Shown here in pieces: positions 51,946 to 60,631 of a stretch of 64,000 nucleotides of DNA. The notes beneath the pieces are model-generated. The model ran no database searches. It was not told the DNA's origin and was given only the letters and a program-made list of their open reading frames with translations. Location: positions 558,001 through 622,000 of the forward strand of contig NZ_JBBMFT010000001.1 of the NCBI RefSeq assembly GCF_040095835.1. The letters run 5' to 3'. Source of the stretch: Flavonifractor hominis. Its GTDB lineage: Bacteria; Bacillota; Clostridia; Oscillospirales; Oscillospiraceae. Both the position numbers and the translations under genes were made by a program. Every line of letters starts with the position of its first letter. Positions within the stretch are counted from its first letter, which is position 1.

Positions 51946-53283
51946 TCAATAGTTGATGATGTACTTCTCCCGCTCCCAGGAAGAGACGCGGGTGCGATAC
52001 TCCTCCCACTCCTTCCACTTGCCCTCGATGTAGTTGGCCGCCACATGCTCGCCCAGCGCGTCCATGATCAGCTGGTCAGCCTCCAGGGCGTGGATGGCCT
52101 CCTCCAGAGAGCCGGGCAGTCCCTCGATGCCGTGAGCCTTCCGGGTGGCGTCGTCCATAGCGTAGATGTTCTCGGTGATCTCATCGGGGGGCGTCATGCC
52201 CTTTTCGATCCCGTCCAGACCGGCGGCCAGACAGACCGCAAAGGCCAGATAAGGATTGCAGGAGGGATCGGGAGAACGCAGCTCCACACGGGTGGACTGG
52301 CCGCGGGAGGCGGGGATGCGGATGAGCGCGGAGCGGTTGGAGGCCGACCAGGCCAGATAGCAGGGAGCCTCATACCCGGGCACCAGGCGCTTGTAGGAGT
52401 TGACCAGCGGGTTGGTGATGGCAGCCATACCCTTCACGTGGTGCAGCAGACCGGCGATAAAGCTGTAGGCCTCCTTGGACAGTCCACGGGCGTCGTTGGG
52501 ATCATAGAAGGCATTTTTACCATTGCGGAACAGGGACATATTGGTGTGCATACCGGAACCAGCCACACCAAAGATAGGCTTGGGCATAAAGGTGGCGTGC
52601 AGGCCGTTCTTCTGCGCCAGAGTCTTGACCGCCAGCTTGAAGGTCATGATGTTGTCGGCAGCATGCAGAGCCTCAGCGTACTTGAAGTCGATCTCATGCT
52701 GGCCCTCGGCGCACTCGTGATGGCTGGCCTCGATCTCAAAGTCCATCTGCTCCAGCGCCATGCAGATCTCCCGGCGGGTGCTCTCGCCGTGATCCAGCGG
52801 GCCCAGGTCAAAATAGCCCGCCTCGTCGTTGGTCTTGGTAGTAGGCTTGCCCTCATCGTCAGTCTGGAACAGGAAAAACTCCGCCTCAGGGCCCACATTG
52901 AAGGTGTCAAAGCCCATATCCTTCGCCTTCTGGATGACCCGCTTGAGTACACCGCGGGGGTCACCCACAAAGGGAGTACCGTCGGTGTTGTACACATCGC
53001 AGATCAGCCGGGCCACCTTCCCGTGGCCGGGCCGCCAGGGAAATACCCGGAAGGACTTCAGGTCGGGATACAGATACTGGTCGGACTCGTCGATACGGAC
53101 AAAACCGTCGATGGAGGAGCCGTCGAACATGCACTGGTTATTGACGGCCTTTTCAATCTGTGAGGCCGTGATCGCCACGTTTTTCAGCATACCGAAAATG
53201 TCGGTGAACTGCAGCCGGATAAATTCAATGTCCTCTTCTTTAACGATGCGGATGATATCCTCTTTGGTGTGGAGGTGGGTCAT
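51946..53283 (-). CDS. glnA: Glutamine synthetase type I
   Basis: A 445-residue ATP-dependent glutamate-ammonia ligase. Visible active-site segments are FDGSSIDGF, EFFLFQ, HHECAEGQHEIDF, NPLVNSYKRLVPGYEAP and RIPASRG. The length fits the GSI-alpha type of Firmicutes, with no adenylylation-loop signature obvious. It has its own consensus promoter and a structured leader, and an ANTAR gene follows it. Confidence 0.97.
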   Translation of the reverse strand: MTHLHTKEDIIRIVKEEDIEFIRLQFTDIFGMLKNVAITASQIEKAVNNQCMFDGSSIDGFVRIDESDQYLYPDLKSFRVFPWRPGHGKVARLICDVYNTDGTPFVGDPRGVLKRVIQKAKDMGFDTFNVGPEAEFFLFQTDDEGKPTTKTNDEAGYFDLGPLDHGESTRREICMALEQMDFEIEASHHECAEGQHEIDFKYAEALHAADNIMTFKLAVKTLAQKNGLHATFMPKPIFGVAGSGMHTNMSLFRNGKNAFYDPNDARGLSKEAYSFIAGLLHHVKGMAAITNPLVNSYKRLVPGYEAPCYLAWSASNRSALIRIPASRGQSTRVELRSPDPSCNPYLAFAVCLAAGLDGIEKGMTPPDEITENIYAMDDATRKAHGIEGLPGSLEEAIHALEADQLIMDALGEHVAANYIEGKWKEWEEYRTRVSSWEREKYIINY

Positions 53284-53326
53284 TGCACGCTTCCCCTTTC
53301 GTTCTCAAACTCGGTCACATATGCAC

Positions 53327-53363
53327 CAAAGGCGCTCCGCCCCCACAGGTCGGAACGCCTTTG
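53327..53363 (-). other. Hairpin in the glnA mRNA leader
   Basis: CAAAGGCGTTCCG/CGGAGCGCCTTTG on the minus strand pairs over 13 bp with one G-U wobble and an 11-nt loop. It begins about 10 nt after the predicted transcription start and 44 nt before the start codon. No U-run follows, so it is not a simple terminator. Confidence 0.7.
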
Positions 53364-53378
53364 TTCTCAACAGATTTA

Positions 53379-53407
53379 AGTATACGTGCTTTCCCTTTCG
53401 CTGTCAA
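53379..53407 (-). promoter_or_regulatory. Consensus sigma-A promoter of glnA
   Basis: TTGACA (53407-53402) and TATACT (53384-53379) on the minus strand, with 17-nt spacing. It starts just 20 nt from the stop of the preceding operon. Confidence 0.85.
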
Positions 53408-53426
53408 GAATAGTTTCTACAGAGTT

Positions 53427-54581
53427 TTAATCCGCCATGGGCAGCTCGTTGTACATGATCACCCCGTTGAGGATGGTGGCTCTGGGTTCCAGGCGGCACT
53501 CCCCCACCGTCTCCACACCATAGGCGTCCACAAAACGCTGAGGACCGGGTACCTGTTCCAGCAAAGTGATATTGGCCCGCCCGCCCTTGTGCAGGCCCAC
53601 CGAAACGCCTTTCATATAGCGGGCCGGCACATTGGTAGCGTGGTAGAGCACATCTTCAAACGACATGCCCAGGGACATACACTCGGACATGTGAACGGTC
53701 AGGCGGCTGGTATTGGGATCGTTGCTCAGGCACGTCAGATCCGCCGAGATGATGTCGGGGGTAAAGCCCTCGGCAAAAGCCTCCCGGGCCACCTCCGCGC
53801 TCCAGTTGCGCGCTCCCCGGGCCGAATCGAAGAGCACGCCCCGCTCCTTGGCCAGGAAAGCCTCCCGGTAGACATGTCCATGCTCGTCCAGGATGTTTCC
53901 CTTGTTGTACGCGTGGGTGAAGTTGTCACCGGGCCGGAAGTAGTCGATGATCTCCGGCAGCTTGACGCAGGGGTTGGCCACATGCACGATCATGGGACAT
54001 CCTACCTCGTCGCAGACCTCCCGGGACTTGCGCATCACCGCGTGCACCAGTTCGGGTGTGGGAGTCTCCGCGCCGATGAACACCTTGATACCCATAAGTA
54101 CATCCCCATGGATGGCAAAGAAGTCCCGAATCTCCTCCTTGTTGATCTCGTTGTCCAGGTTGGTGAACAATGGATAATACAGGGTGCTCTCCATGGTGTT
54201 GGTGATGCATAGCGCGGCGTTGATAACGCAGGGAGCGGGGTTGATGATCTCCCGCCGCGCCCGGTGGAAGCTGGAGATGGACACGCTTCCCATATCGCAG
54301 ATGGCCGTGATGCCGCGCCTCCACAGCCCGTCCACATCGAAGCCGAAGGACAGGGGCAGCACATGGCCGTGGCCCTCGATCAGGCCGGGGACGGCATACA
54401 TGCCCGAGGCGTCAATGACCTTGCGGGCACAGACCTTACCGGGCATGGTACCCGGCTCAAACAGATCGCCGATGTTGGGCTCATAGATGCCGATATCCAT
54501 CTTTTTGTGGATGTGGCTGCCCGGGTCCACCACGGTGGCATTGCGGATCAAAAGGTCATAACAGTGTACCAGAAACGGCAT
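53427..54581 (-). CDS. Amidohydrolase superfamily enzyme (copy 1)
   Basis: A 384-residue metal-dependent hydrolase of the dihydroorotase/hydantoinase-like group. The metal motif is H71-G-H73 in EGHGHVLP. The segment MGIKVFIGA could supply a carboxylated lysine, and HVANPCVK and DIISADLTCLSNDP supply later ligands. It probably opens a cyclic amide or ester. It is the last gene of the catabolic operon, 26 nt after the Fe-dependent dehydrogenase gene, and shares its N-terminus and overall pattern with the copy at 57161. The substrate is unknown. Confidence 0.87.
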   Translation of the reverse strand: MPFLVHCYDLLIRNATVVDPGSHIHKKMDIGIYEPNIGDLFEPGTMPGKVCARKVIDASGMYAVPGLIEGHGHVLPLSFGFDVDGLWRRGITAICDMGSVSISSFHRARREIINPAPCVINAALCITNTMESTLYYPLFTNLDNEINKEEIRDFFAIHGDVLMGIKVFIGAETPTPELVHAVMRKSREVCDEVGCPMIVHVANPCVKLPEIIDYFRPGDNFTHAYNKGNILDEHGHVYREAFLAKERGVLFDSARGARNWSAEVAREAFAEGFTPDIISADLTCLSNDPNTSRLTVHMSECMSLGMSFEDVLYHATNVPARYMKGVSVGLHKGGRANITLLEQVPGPQRFVDAYGVETVGECRLEPRATILNGVIMYNELPMAD

Positions 54582-54607
54582 GGTTTATTTCCCCTCCTTT
54601 GCTTTCC

Positions 54608-55750
54608 TTACATGGCTTTCCGATAGAGCTCCTCAATGTCACGCTGCACCGACTGTCTGGGATTGGCCAGCACATTGCCGCTCTTCATGGCGTCTGCGGC
54701 CATGTGGGGAATGGCCTCTTCGGTCACACCCACCTCCGACAGCCGGGTGGGCAGCCCCAGTTCTGTCAACAGGGACCGTATCTCGTCCACCAGCATCTGG
54801 GGACGGAAGTTCTCCTCCCGCCGCCCGGTCAGAAGATACAGCAGCCGCGCATAGCGCCCGGTATCGGCCAGGGCATTGTATTCCAAAACGGTGGGCAGCA
54901 GGATCGCGTTGGCCACCCCGTGGGCCACACCGAACAGGGCGCTGACCGGGTGGGACATGGCATGCACATTGCCCAGCCGGGCCCAGGCAAAGGCGATCCC
55001 GGCAAACATAGCCCCCACCAGCATGGCTCCGGCCGCCTGCTCGTTCTCCCGGCAGGCGGTAAAGGCCCGCAGGTTGCCGCCGATGAGCTCCAGCGCTTTC
55101 TCCGCCATAGCGTCGGAGAAGGGGGAGGCATCCCGGGACAGATAGGCCTCCATGGCGTGGATCATAGCGTCCACTCCCGTAGAGGCGGCCACCGAGGGCG
55201 GCAGGGTCATGATCATGGACGGGTCCAGCAGGGCATATCTAGGAATCAGCTCATAGCTGAACACCGTCAGCTTATACGCCCTGGCCTCGTCCACAATGAC
55301 GGAAAAGGCCGTCACCTCGCTGCCCGTCCCTGCGGTGGTGGGGATGGCCACCACTGGGACGATAGGACCGGGCACCCGCCCGGCTCCCTCGTAGTCCATG
55401 ATGTGCCCGCCGTGGGTCACGAGCACGCCCACCGCCTTGGCCACATCCATGGGGCTACCGCCGCCCAGGGCCACGATGCTGGTGGCCCCGCACTGCCGGT
55501 AGCACTCCACCGCCGCGTCCACGCAGCGGTCGGTGGGGTTTGGCATGACGTCCAGATACTCCGTGTGGGCCACACCGCCGGCCTCACAGAGCCGGATGAT
55601 CCGCTCCACTGCGCCCAGCCGTTCCAGGCCGCGGTCAGAGATGATCAGCGTATGGCGGGAACCGCTCTTGCTGAGCAGCTCCGGCAGACGCTCCAGGCAC
55701 CCCATGCCAAAGAGGATGTTCTGCGGCACCTGAAAGGTAAATGCATTCAT
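54608..55750 (-). CDS. Iron-containing alcohol dehydrogenase
   Basis: A 380-residue type III alcohol dehydrogenase. The NAD(P)-binding GGGSPMDVAKA is near residue 97. The AIPTTAGTGSEVT motif, the metal-binding STGVDAMIHAMEAY and HPVSALFGVAHGVANA segments are intact. It would interconvert an aldehyde and an alcohol. It starts within the aldolase gene's stop (4-nt overlap), which suggests that it reduces the aldehyde released by that aldolase. Confidence 0.92.
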   Translation of the reverse strand: MNAFTFQVPQNILFGMGCLERLPELLSKSGSRHTLIISDRGLERLGAVERIIRLCEAGGVAHTEYLDVMPNPTDRCVDAAVECYRQCGATSIVALGGGSPMDVAKAVGVLVTHGGHIMDYEGAGRVPGPIVPVVAIPTTAGTGSEVTAFSVIVDEARAYKLTVFSYELIPRYALLDPSMIMTLPPSVAASTGVDAMIHAMEAYLSRDASPFSDAMAEKALELIGGNLRAFTACRENEQAAGAMLVGAMFAGIAFAWARLGNVHAMSHPVSALFGVAHGVANAILLPTVLEYNALADTGRYARLLYLLTGRREENFRPQMLVDEIRSLLTELGLPTRLSEVGVTEEAIPHMAADAMKSGNVLANPRQSVQRDIEELYRKAM

Positions 55751-56529
55751 GACTGTTCTCCTTCCCCGGCGTGCAGCGCCCGCACCGCCTCCTTGCAGGC
55801 GGAGGCAAAGTATTTCATGTCCGTTCCCACGATGATGTACCGGAAGCCCATGTCCCGGTACGCCAGGGCCTGCTCCACCGTGGAGGCAAAGATCCCTGCG
55901 TACTTTCCGTGCCGCGCTGTGGCATCCAGGACCTGAGCGGCCACCGCATGGATCCCCGGAGCGTTCACCTGACCCGGGATGCCCATGGACTGAGACAGAT
56001 CAAAGGGCCCCACGAAGATCACGTCAATGCCGGGCACGGCGGCGATCTCGTCCAGGTGTTCCACGCAGGCGATGTTTTCACACTGCACCGCCAGCAGCAG
56101 ATTTTCGTTGGCGTGGGCCATGTAATCCAGGATACTGCCTGACATACCGTAGTCCGACGCCCGTGGGGTGGCCACTCCACGGAACCCCTCTGGATAATAA
56201 CGGGCGGCCCGGGCGATGGCCTCGGCCTCCTGCCGGCTGTTGACCTGGGGTACCAACAGGCCCTGGGCACCCACATCCAGGTTGCGCAGGATAACGGACG
56301 ACTCCTGACAGGGTACGCGGGTAAACATGGATACCCCTCTGGCCTCTCCGGCCATGATCAGGGTGCGGTTGTGCTGGGGCGTGGAGGAAGCGTGCTCGCT
56401 GTCGATGACGATAAAATCGAATCCGGCCAGCCCCATGATCTCCACCAGTTCCGGGGAAAGTCCATTGGCAAACACGCCCCAGATGCAATCGCCCGAGCGA
56501 AGCTTCTGTTTGGCCTGATTGACATGCAT
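55747..56529 (-). CDS. HpaI-type 2-oxo acid aldolase
   Basis: A 260-residue class II aldolase. The family pattern includes FDFIVIDSEHASS, TRVPCQE, GLLVPQVNS and FVGPFDLSQSMG. HpaI enzymes split 4-hydroxy-2-oxo acids into pyruvate and an aldehyde. A GAGGACTGAGACAA site precedes the start. It lies between the tautomerase genes and the alcohol dehydrogenase gene in the operon, the position expected for a lower-pathway cleavage step. Confidence 0.92.
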   Translation of the reverse strand: MHVNQAKQKLRSGDCIWGVFANGLSPELVEIMGLAGFDFIVIDSEHASSTPQHNRTLIMAGEARGVSMFTRVPCQESSVILRNLDVGAQGLLVPQVNSRQEAEAIARAARYYPEGFRGVATPRASDYGMSGSILDYMAHANENLLLAVQCENIACVEHLDEIAAVPGIDVIFVGPFDLSQSMGIPGQVNAPGIHAVAAQVLDATARHGKYAGIFASTVEQALAYRDMGFRYIIVGTDMKYFASACKEAVRALHAGEGEQS

Positions 56530-56534
56530 TTGTC

Positions 56535-56747
56535 TCAGTCCTCCCCTTGATTGAACTCCGGCATGTCATAGGCCATGACTCCGCCGGCCATATAGCGGTT
56601 GCGGGGCAGCTCGTCGATGGTGACCCGCACCTGGTTGGGCTGCGCCTCAAAGTCGCGCATCAGGACGTTGGACAGATCCACCAGAGCCTGCTCGATCTGC
56701 TCGGACTTCTTCCCCTTGGGAAGCTGTACCGTACACATAATGGGCAT
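56535..56747 (-). CDS. 4-Oxalocrotonate tautomerase family protein
   Basis: A 70-residue protein whose second residue is proline (MPIMCTVQL), the catalytic Pro1 after removal of the initiator methionine. The conserved PNQVRVTIDELPRNRY segment matches the family's active-site region. Enzymes of this kind isomerise enol and unsaturated 2-oxo acids. It starts one base before the stop of the next tautomerase-like gene. Confidence 0.9.
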   Translation of the reverse strand: MPIMCTVQLPKGKKSEQIEQALVDLSNVLMRDFEAQPNQVRVTIDELPRNRYMAGGVMAYDMPEFNQGED

Positions 56748-56748
56748 G

Positions 56749-57135
56749 TTACTTCACCTTCTTTGTAAAATCTTTATGCTTGCCGCCAATGCAGAAGTGG
56801 TGGCCTTCCTCATTGTCCATGACATAGCCCCGCACATCCTCTTTCCGGCAGTCCAGATTCCGGCTCAGGATCTCGGCAATCTGCTCCATAAACGAAGCCT
56901 TGGCCTCTGCGCTCCGGCCCGGCCCAATGCGGAACAGCACGGTGGGCTGGAGCTGCTGCGTCGGCACGCCGCCGCAGTAGACCCGCTCGGGCTCGGCCTC
57001 ATAGACGCTGACACGGATCATCCGCTCCAGCGTATTTTCCAGCGTGTTGGCGCCCGCCAGGGTGATCTCACGCATGGACCGCTCCAGGGCCGCGTCGTCA
57101 CTGCCCTTGCGCAGATACAGCGTAACAAACGGCAT
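56749..57135 (-). CDS. Tautomerase-fold protein, 128 aa
   Basis: A 128-residue protein beginning MPFVTLYLRKG, again with a proline in position 2. The length equals two short tautomerase units, but I see only one clear Pro1. The second half has the pattern CRKEDVRGYVMDNEEGHHFCIGG. It could be a fused two-domain tautomerase or the partner of the 70-residue protein in a hetero-oligomer. AAAGGAAGGGGAG precedes the start. Confidence 0.75.
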   Translation of the reverse strand: MPFVTLYLRKGSDDAALERSMREITLAGANTLENTLERMIRVSVYEAEPERVYCGGVPTQQLQPTVLFRIGPGRSAEAKASFMEQIAEILSRNLDCRKEDVRGYVMDNEEGHHFCIGGKHKDFTKKVK

Positions 57136-57160
57136 CTTGCTCTCCCCTTCCTTTAACCTT

Positions 57161-58318
57161 TTAATAATCGGTCTTGATCTCGTTGTACATGACCTTGCCT
57201 TTCAGGATGGTAGCCTTGGGCACGATGAAATGCTCCCCGGTGTAGTGCACGCCGAAGGCGTCCACAAACTCGTGGGGGCCCTCCTGCACCTCCAGGATGG
57301 TGATGTTTCCGGGCAGGCCCCGGCGGATGCCCACCTCTACCCCCTTCATATAGCTGGCCGGGACATTGGTAGCGTGGTACAGCACATCCTCAAAGGACAT
57401 GCCCATGGCCATACACTCTGCCATGTGGACCGTCAGGCGGCTGGTGTTGGGATCGTTGCTCAGGCAGGTGAGGTCGTCCGTGATCACGTCGGGATAGAAG
57501 CCCTGAGCAAAGGCCGTTTTGGCCACCTCGGCGCTCCAGTTACGGGAGCCGCGGGCCGAGTCAAACAGCACGCCCCGCTCCTTGGCCTTCCACGCCTCCG
57601 GATAGACCTCGCCCTTCTCGTTGAGAATGTTGCCTTTATTGTAAGTATGGGTAAAGTTGTCCCCGGCCTGGAAGTAGTCGATGAGCTCAGGCAGCTTCAC
57701 GTCCGGGTTGGCCACGTGCACAAACATCCGGCAGCCCACGTAATCGCAGACCTCCCGGGCCTTTTTCATCACCGCGTGGGTCAGCTCGGCGCCGGGGGAG
57801 TCGTTGTGGCCGATAAACACCTTGACGCCCACCAGCACATCCCCATGGATCTCAAAGAGCTCCTTCATCTTCTCCTTGTCCACTTCCCGGTCCAGCAGGG
57901 TATAGCGGGGGATCTCGCCCTGGGTTTCCGACATGTCGGACAGCCCCAGGCAGGCGTTTACCACGCAGGGCGCCTCGTCGATGAGGTGGCGCGTGCGATT
58001 GAAGGTGGCCGTACTCTGGCTGCCCATGTCAATGCAGGCGGTGATGCCCCGCTTCCACAGCTCCTTGATCGGATAGCTGAAGCGCAGGCCAGGCAGGACG
58101 TGAGCATGTCCGTCCACCAGGCCGGGCACCACCGTCATGCCGGTGGCGTCGATGACCTCGGCAGCACAGATCTTACCGGGCAGGGTCCCCGGCTCAAAGA
58201 CGTCGGCAATGCGGGAGGCGTAAATCCCGATGTCCATCTTCTTGTGGATTCCGTTGGCCGGATCCACCACCGTACCGTTTTTGATGAGCAGATCATAGCA
58301 ATGTACAATAAATGCCAT
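57161..58318 (-). CDS. Amidohydrolase superfamily enzyme (copy 2)
   Basis: A 385-residue paralogue of the enzyme at 53427: it begins MAFIVHCYDLLIKNGT, with the metal motif H71-A-H73 at the same position. VGVKVFIGH, HVANPDVK and DVITDDLTCLSNDP also correspond. The start at 58318 is chosen because it aligns with copy 1; a longer frame would add 18 residues without family support. It is separated from copy 1 by the two tautomerase genes, the aldolase gene and the dehydrogenase gene. Confidence 0.87.
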   Translation of the reverse strand: MAFIVHCYDLLIKNGTVVDPANGIHKKMDIGIYASRIADVFEPGTLPGKICAAEVIDATGMTVVPGLVDGHAHVLPGLRFSYPIKELWKRGITACIDMGSQSTATFNRTRHLIDEAPCVVNACLGLSDMSETQGEIPRYTLLDREVDKEKMKELFEIHGDVLVGVKVFIGHNDSPGAELTHAVMKKAREVCDYVGCRMFVHVANPDVKLPELIDYFQAGDNFTHTYNKGNILNEKGEVYPEAWKAKERGVLFDSARGSRNWSAEVAKTAFAQGFYPDVITDDLTCLSNDPNTSRLTVHMAECMAMGMSFEDVLYHATNVPASYMKGVEVGIRRGLPGNITILEVQEGPHEFVDAFGVHYTGEHFIVPKATILKGKVMYNEIKTDY

Positions 58319-58378
58319 AGTTTGACACCCTTTCTGTCCGCCGGCCCGGACGTATTGTCCGGGCCGGCGCATATGATT

Positions 58379-59521
58379 TTAGAATCCCATCATGCGCAGC
58401 AGCGAGCCGCCGAATACACCCAGATAGGATCCGGCCACCTGGCCGAGCACCGCGATGATGATGCCGGGCAGTACCAGGTCGCTCCAGCCGTACAGCTTAG
58501 CCAGCGGCGGAGTGGAGACCGGGCCGCCGATACAGGCCATATGAGCCATGAGGCCGTACTCCCAGGGCATCCGGATCAGCTTGCTGACCAGGATCAGCAG
58601 CACCGCGGAGGCCACATAGATAAAGATCAGGTACAGGAACAGCTGCCAGGGCACCGAGGCGATCTTGCTCCAGTGGGCGCCGCAGCCGGTCTTGAACATA
58701 TACATGGCAAAGATCAGCGTAGCCAGATAGTCGTTGACTACACACTTGTGGATGGGAGTGAAATTGGCCACCAGAATGCCGATGGTGGCATAGAAAACGA
58801 TGGAATAGAACCCGGTAACTTCACCCAGCCAGTTGCCAATGCCGGCAATGGCAACGGCCGCGCCCAGCACCACTGCAGTCTCGTTGATGTTGAGCATGAC
58901 TTCTTTCCGGTTGAGCTTCTCCAGAGCGGCGGCGTGCTCTTCAGCGGTGAGTTTCATGCCGGTATCCACGTCCTTATAGCTCACCAGGAACTTGGGGATA
59001 AAGGACTTACCCACCATGTAGGCCAGCAGGCTGTACACGACCCAGGGAATGGCAGTAGCAGCAGTGAAGAAGGTCATATTCTCACTGGAGATATCCACGC
59101 TGGTGGCCACGCCGGCCGCTGTCTGCATGTTGCCCACAAAATCGCCGATGGAGATGGCCGCGAACTTCCAGGTCTCATCGCCCAGATCGAAGATCATAGC
59201 ACCGCCCATACAGGCAAGGAAGATCACTGCCGCGCTGAGCACCATGGCCCCAACCACCTTCGGGCCACATTTTCCCAACTTGCGCAAATCGCACATAAAC
59301 AGCATCAGCACGATTCCAATTGGCACAAAGTAATTGTCCACGATGCTGTATGCGTCCGAGGTGATGGGCGCTACCCCGATGTTGGACAGGACCACACCGC
59401 CCAGCAGGCCCATATTGACAAATCCCAAAAACTTACCTACCCGTGTGTTGTTTGCCAGCCAGATGGAGAGGCCGGCCCAACCGACGATCATTGCCCAAAC
59501 GAGCCACGTGTTTGTAATCAT
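58379..59521 (-). CDS. DUF819 family membrane transporter
   Basis: A 380-residue protein with about ten predicted helices. Features include IGIVLMLFMCDLRKL, FAAISIGDFVGNMQTAAGVA, a cytosolic loop (~185-215) rich in Lys and Glu, and HMACIGGPVSTPPLAKLYGW. DUF819 proteins resemble sodium/organic-solute permeases. Within this operon it is the likely importer of the pathway substrate. GGAGGAGAAATGGAAC precedes the start. Confidence 0.85.
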   Translation of the reverse strand: MITNTWLVWAMIVGWAGLSIWLANNTRVGKFLGFVNMGLLGGVVLSNIGVAPITSDAYSIVDNYFVPIGIVLMLFMCDLRKLGKCGPKVVGAMVLSAAVIFLACMGGAMIFDLGDETWKFAAISIGDFVGNMQTAAGVATSVDISSENMTFFTAATAIPWVVYSLLAYMVGKSFIPKFLVSYKDVDTGMKLTAEEHAAALEKLNRKEVMLNINETAVVLGAAVAIAGIGNWLGEVTGFYSIVFYATIGILVANFTPIHKCVVNDYLATLIFAMYMFKTGCGAHWSKIASVPWQLFLYLIFIYVASAVLLILVSKLIRMPWEYGLMAHMACIGGPVSTPPLAKLYGWSDLVLPGIIIAVLGQVAGSYLGVFGGSLLRMMGF

Positions 59522-59563
59522 GTTCCATTTCTCCTCCGCAACGTTGACGTTCTATCTTCTGTA

Positions 59564-59640
59564 CGCGCCTTCCCGGCGGCCGTCTCTCCTTCGGCCGACG
59601 GGAAGGGCGGGGCGCGGAGAGATACGCCCCGCTCCGCCGA
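59564..59640 (-). other. Highly structured spacer inside the catabolic operon
   Basis: The 146-nt gap between the flavoprotein and transporter genes folds into two GC-rich hairpins: CCTTCCCG/CGGGAAGG enclosing CGGCCG/CGGCCG, then GGGGCG/CGCCCC (59609-59614/59625-59630). No open frame is supported. It may stabilise the transporter mRNA or attenuate transcription. Confidence 0.55.
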
Positions 59641-59667
59641 CGTACACAGCGCGCTTTGGGGTATGCC

Positions 59668-60609
59668 TTACCGGCCGGAAGCCGGAGTCGTGGGATGGAT
59701 AAACGTGAGATAGCGCTGCTGGCGCTGCCGGAAAGCCTCGGTCTTCATCTGTTCCCGGCGCACCGCCTGATTGTGCTTGATATCTTCCGCATGGCGCAGC
59801 TTGCCCTCCAGGGTATCACTGGCCCGTTCCAATTGCTCCTTATCAAAGAGAAACCGCAGCCGGCCGTTCTGGATCTCCAGTCGGCCCTCGATCCCGCACA
59901 GGCAGCAGATGGCCTTGTCGGCGGCATCATTGAGGTAAAAATTACGGCTGTGACAGTGGGGGCACATGCCAGGGTCGCCATAATAAGTCCCGTGGGTCGG
60001 ATCAGCCGCCGCTTTGGCCAGCCGGACTCCAGTTTCATGGGCGTGGGCCACCTTTTCGTCCTCCATGGCAAACAGCTTGGTCCACTGATAGACCCGGTTT
60101 TCCACCACGCTCCACATCAGATGAGATGCCAGCATGGCGCAGTCACATTGAAAACGGCTGGTGTAGTCGGTCCCGCCCATTCCCAGGAAGGCTACCGCTT
60201 TGTCCTTGAGTACTCTGGGGTCTGGAGGTGTGCCACCCCTCTCTTCTGCGATGCGCTTGCCGGTGAGGTTGGTGCCCCGGTCATGCCGGGGACCAAACCG
60301 GTCCAGGATCGTATGAAAGACGCCTGCGGCGCCCTTTTCGAACACCGGCATGGAGAACACCACGCCGTCCGCGTCCAGAATCTTGTCTCTCAGCCATTCA
60401 AAGTCGTCCTGGATCGGGCATCCGCCGCCCTGGCCGGCGTTCAAGCTCCGCATACACGCCGCACAGCCGGTGCAGTGCTTCAGATCCAGATCCAGCAGGC
60501 GGATGAACTCCACCTCTGCCCCGCACTCAGCCGCTCCCATTAGCGCCTCCTTGCAGATGGCGTCGTTGTTTCCATTGGGGGTTCCGCCGGAAATGCCAAG
60601 TATTTTCAT
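59668..60609 (-). CDS. Iron-sulfur flavoprotein (NADPH-dependent FMN reductase fold)
   Basis: A 313-residue protein. Residues ~1-200 have a flavodoxin-like fold beginning KILGISGGTPNGNND with the FMN-phosphate loop. A cysteine cluster CTGCAACMRS ... GGCP fits a 4Fe-4S iron-sulfur flavoprotein. A C-terminal zinc-ribbon-like motif is CPHCHSRNFYL ... CCLCG. The last ~50 residues are charged and helical. It could reduce an unsaturated intermediate or deliver electrons; the reaction is unknown. It is longer than typical members because of the zinc ribbon. Confidence 0.85.
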   Translation of the reverse strand: MKILGISGGTPNGNNDAICKEALMGAAECGAEVEFIRLLDLDLKHCTGCAACMRSLNAGQGGGCPIQDDFEWLRDKILDADGVVFSMPVFEKGAAGVFHTILDRFGPRHDRGTNLTGKRIAEERGGTPPDPRVLKDKAVAFLGMGGTDYTSRFQCDCAMLASHLMWSVVENRVYQWTKLFAMEDEKVAHAHETGVRLAKAAADPTHGTYYGDPGMCPHCHSRNFYLNDAADKAICCLCGIEGRLEIQNGRLRFLFDKEQLERASDTLEGKLRHAEDIKHNQAVRREQMKTEAFRQRQQRYLTFIHPTTPASGR

Positions 60610-60631
60610 GCTTTCACCTTCCTTGTGCCGC

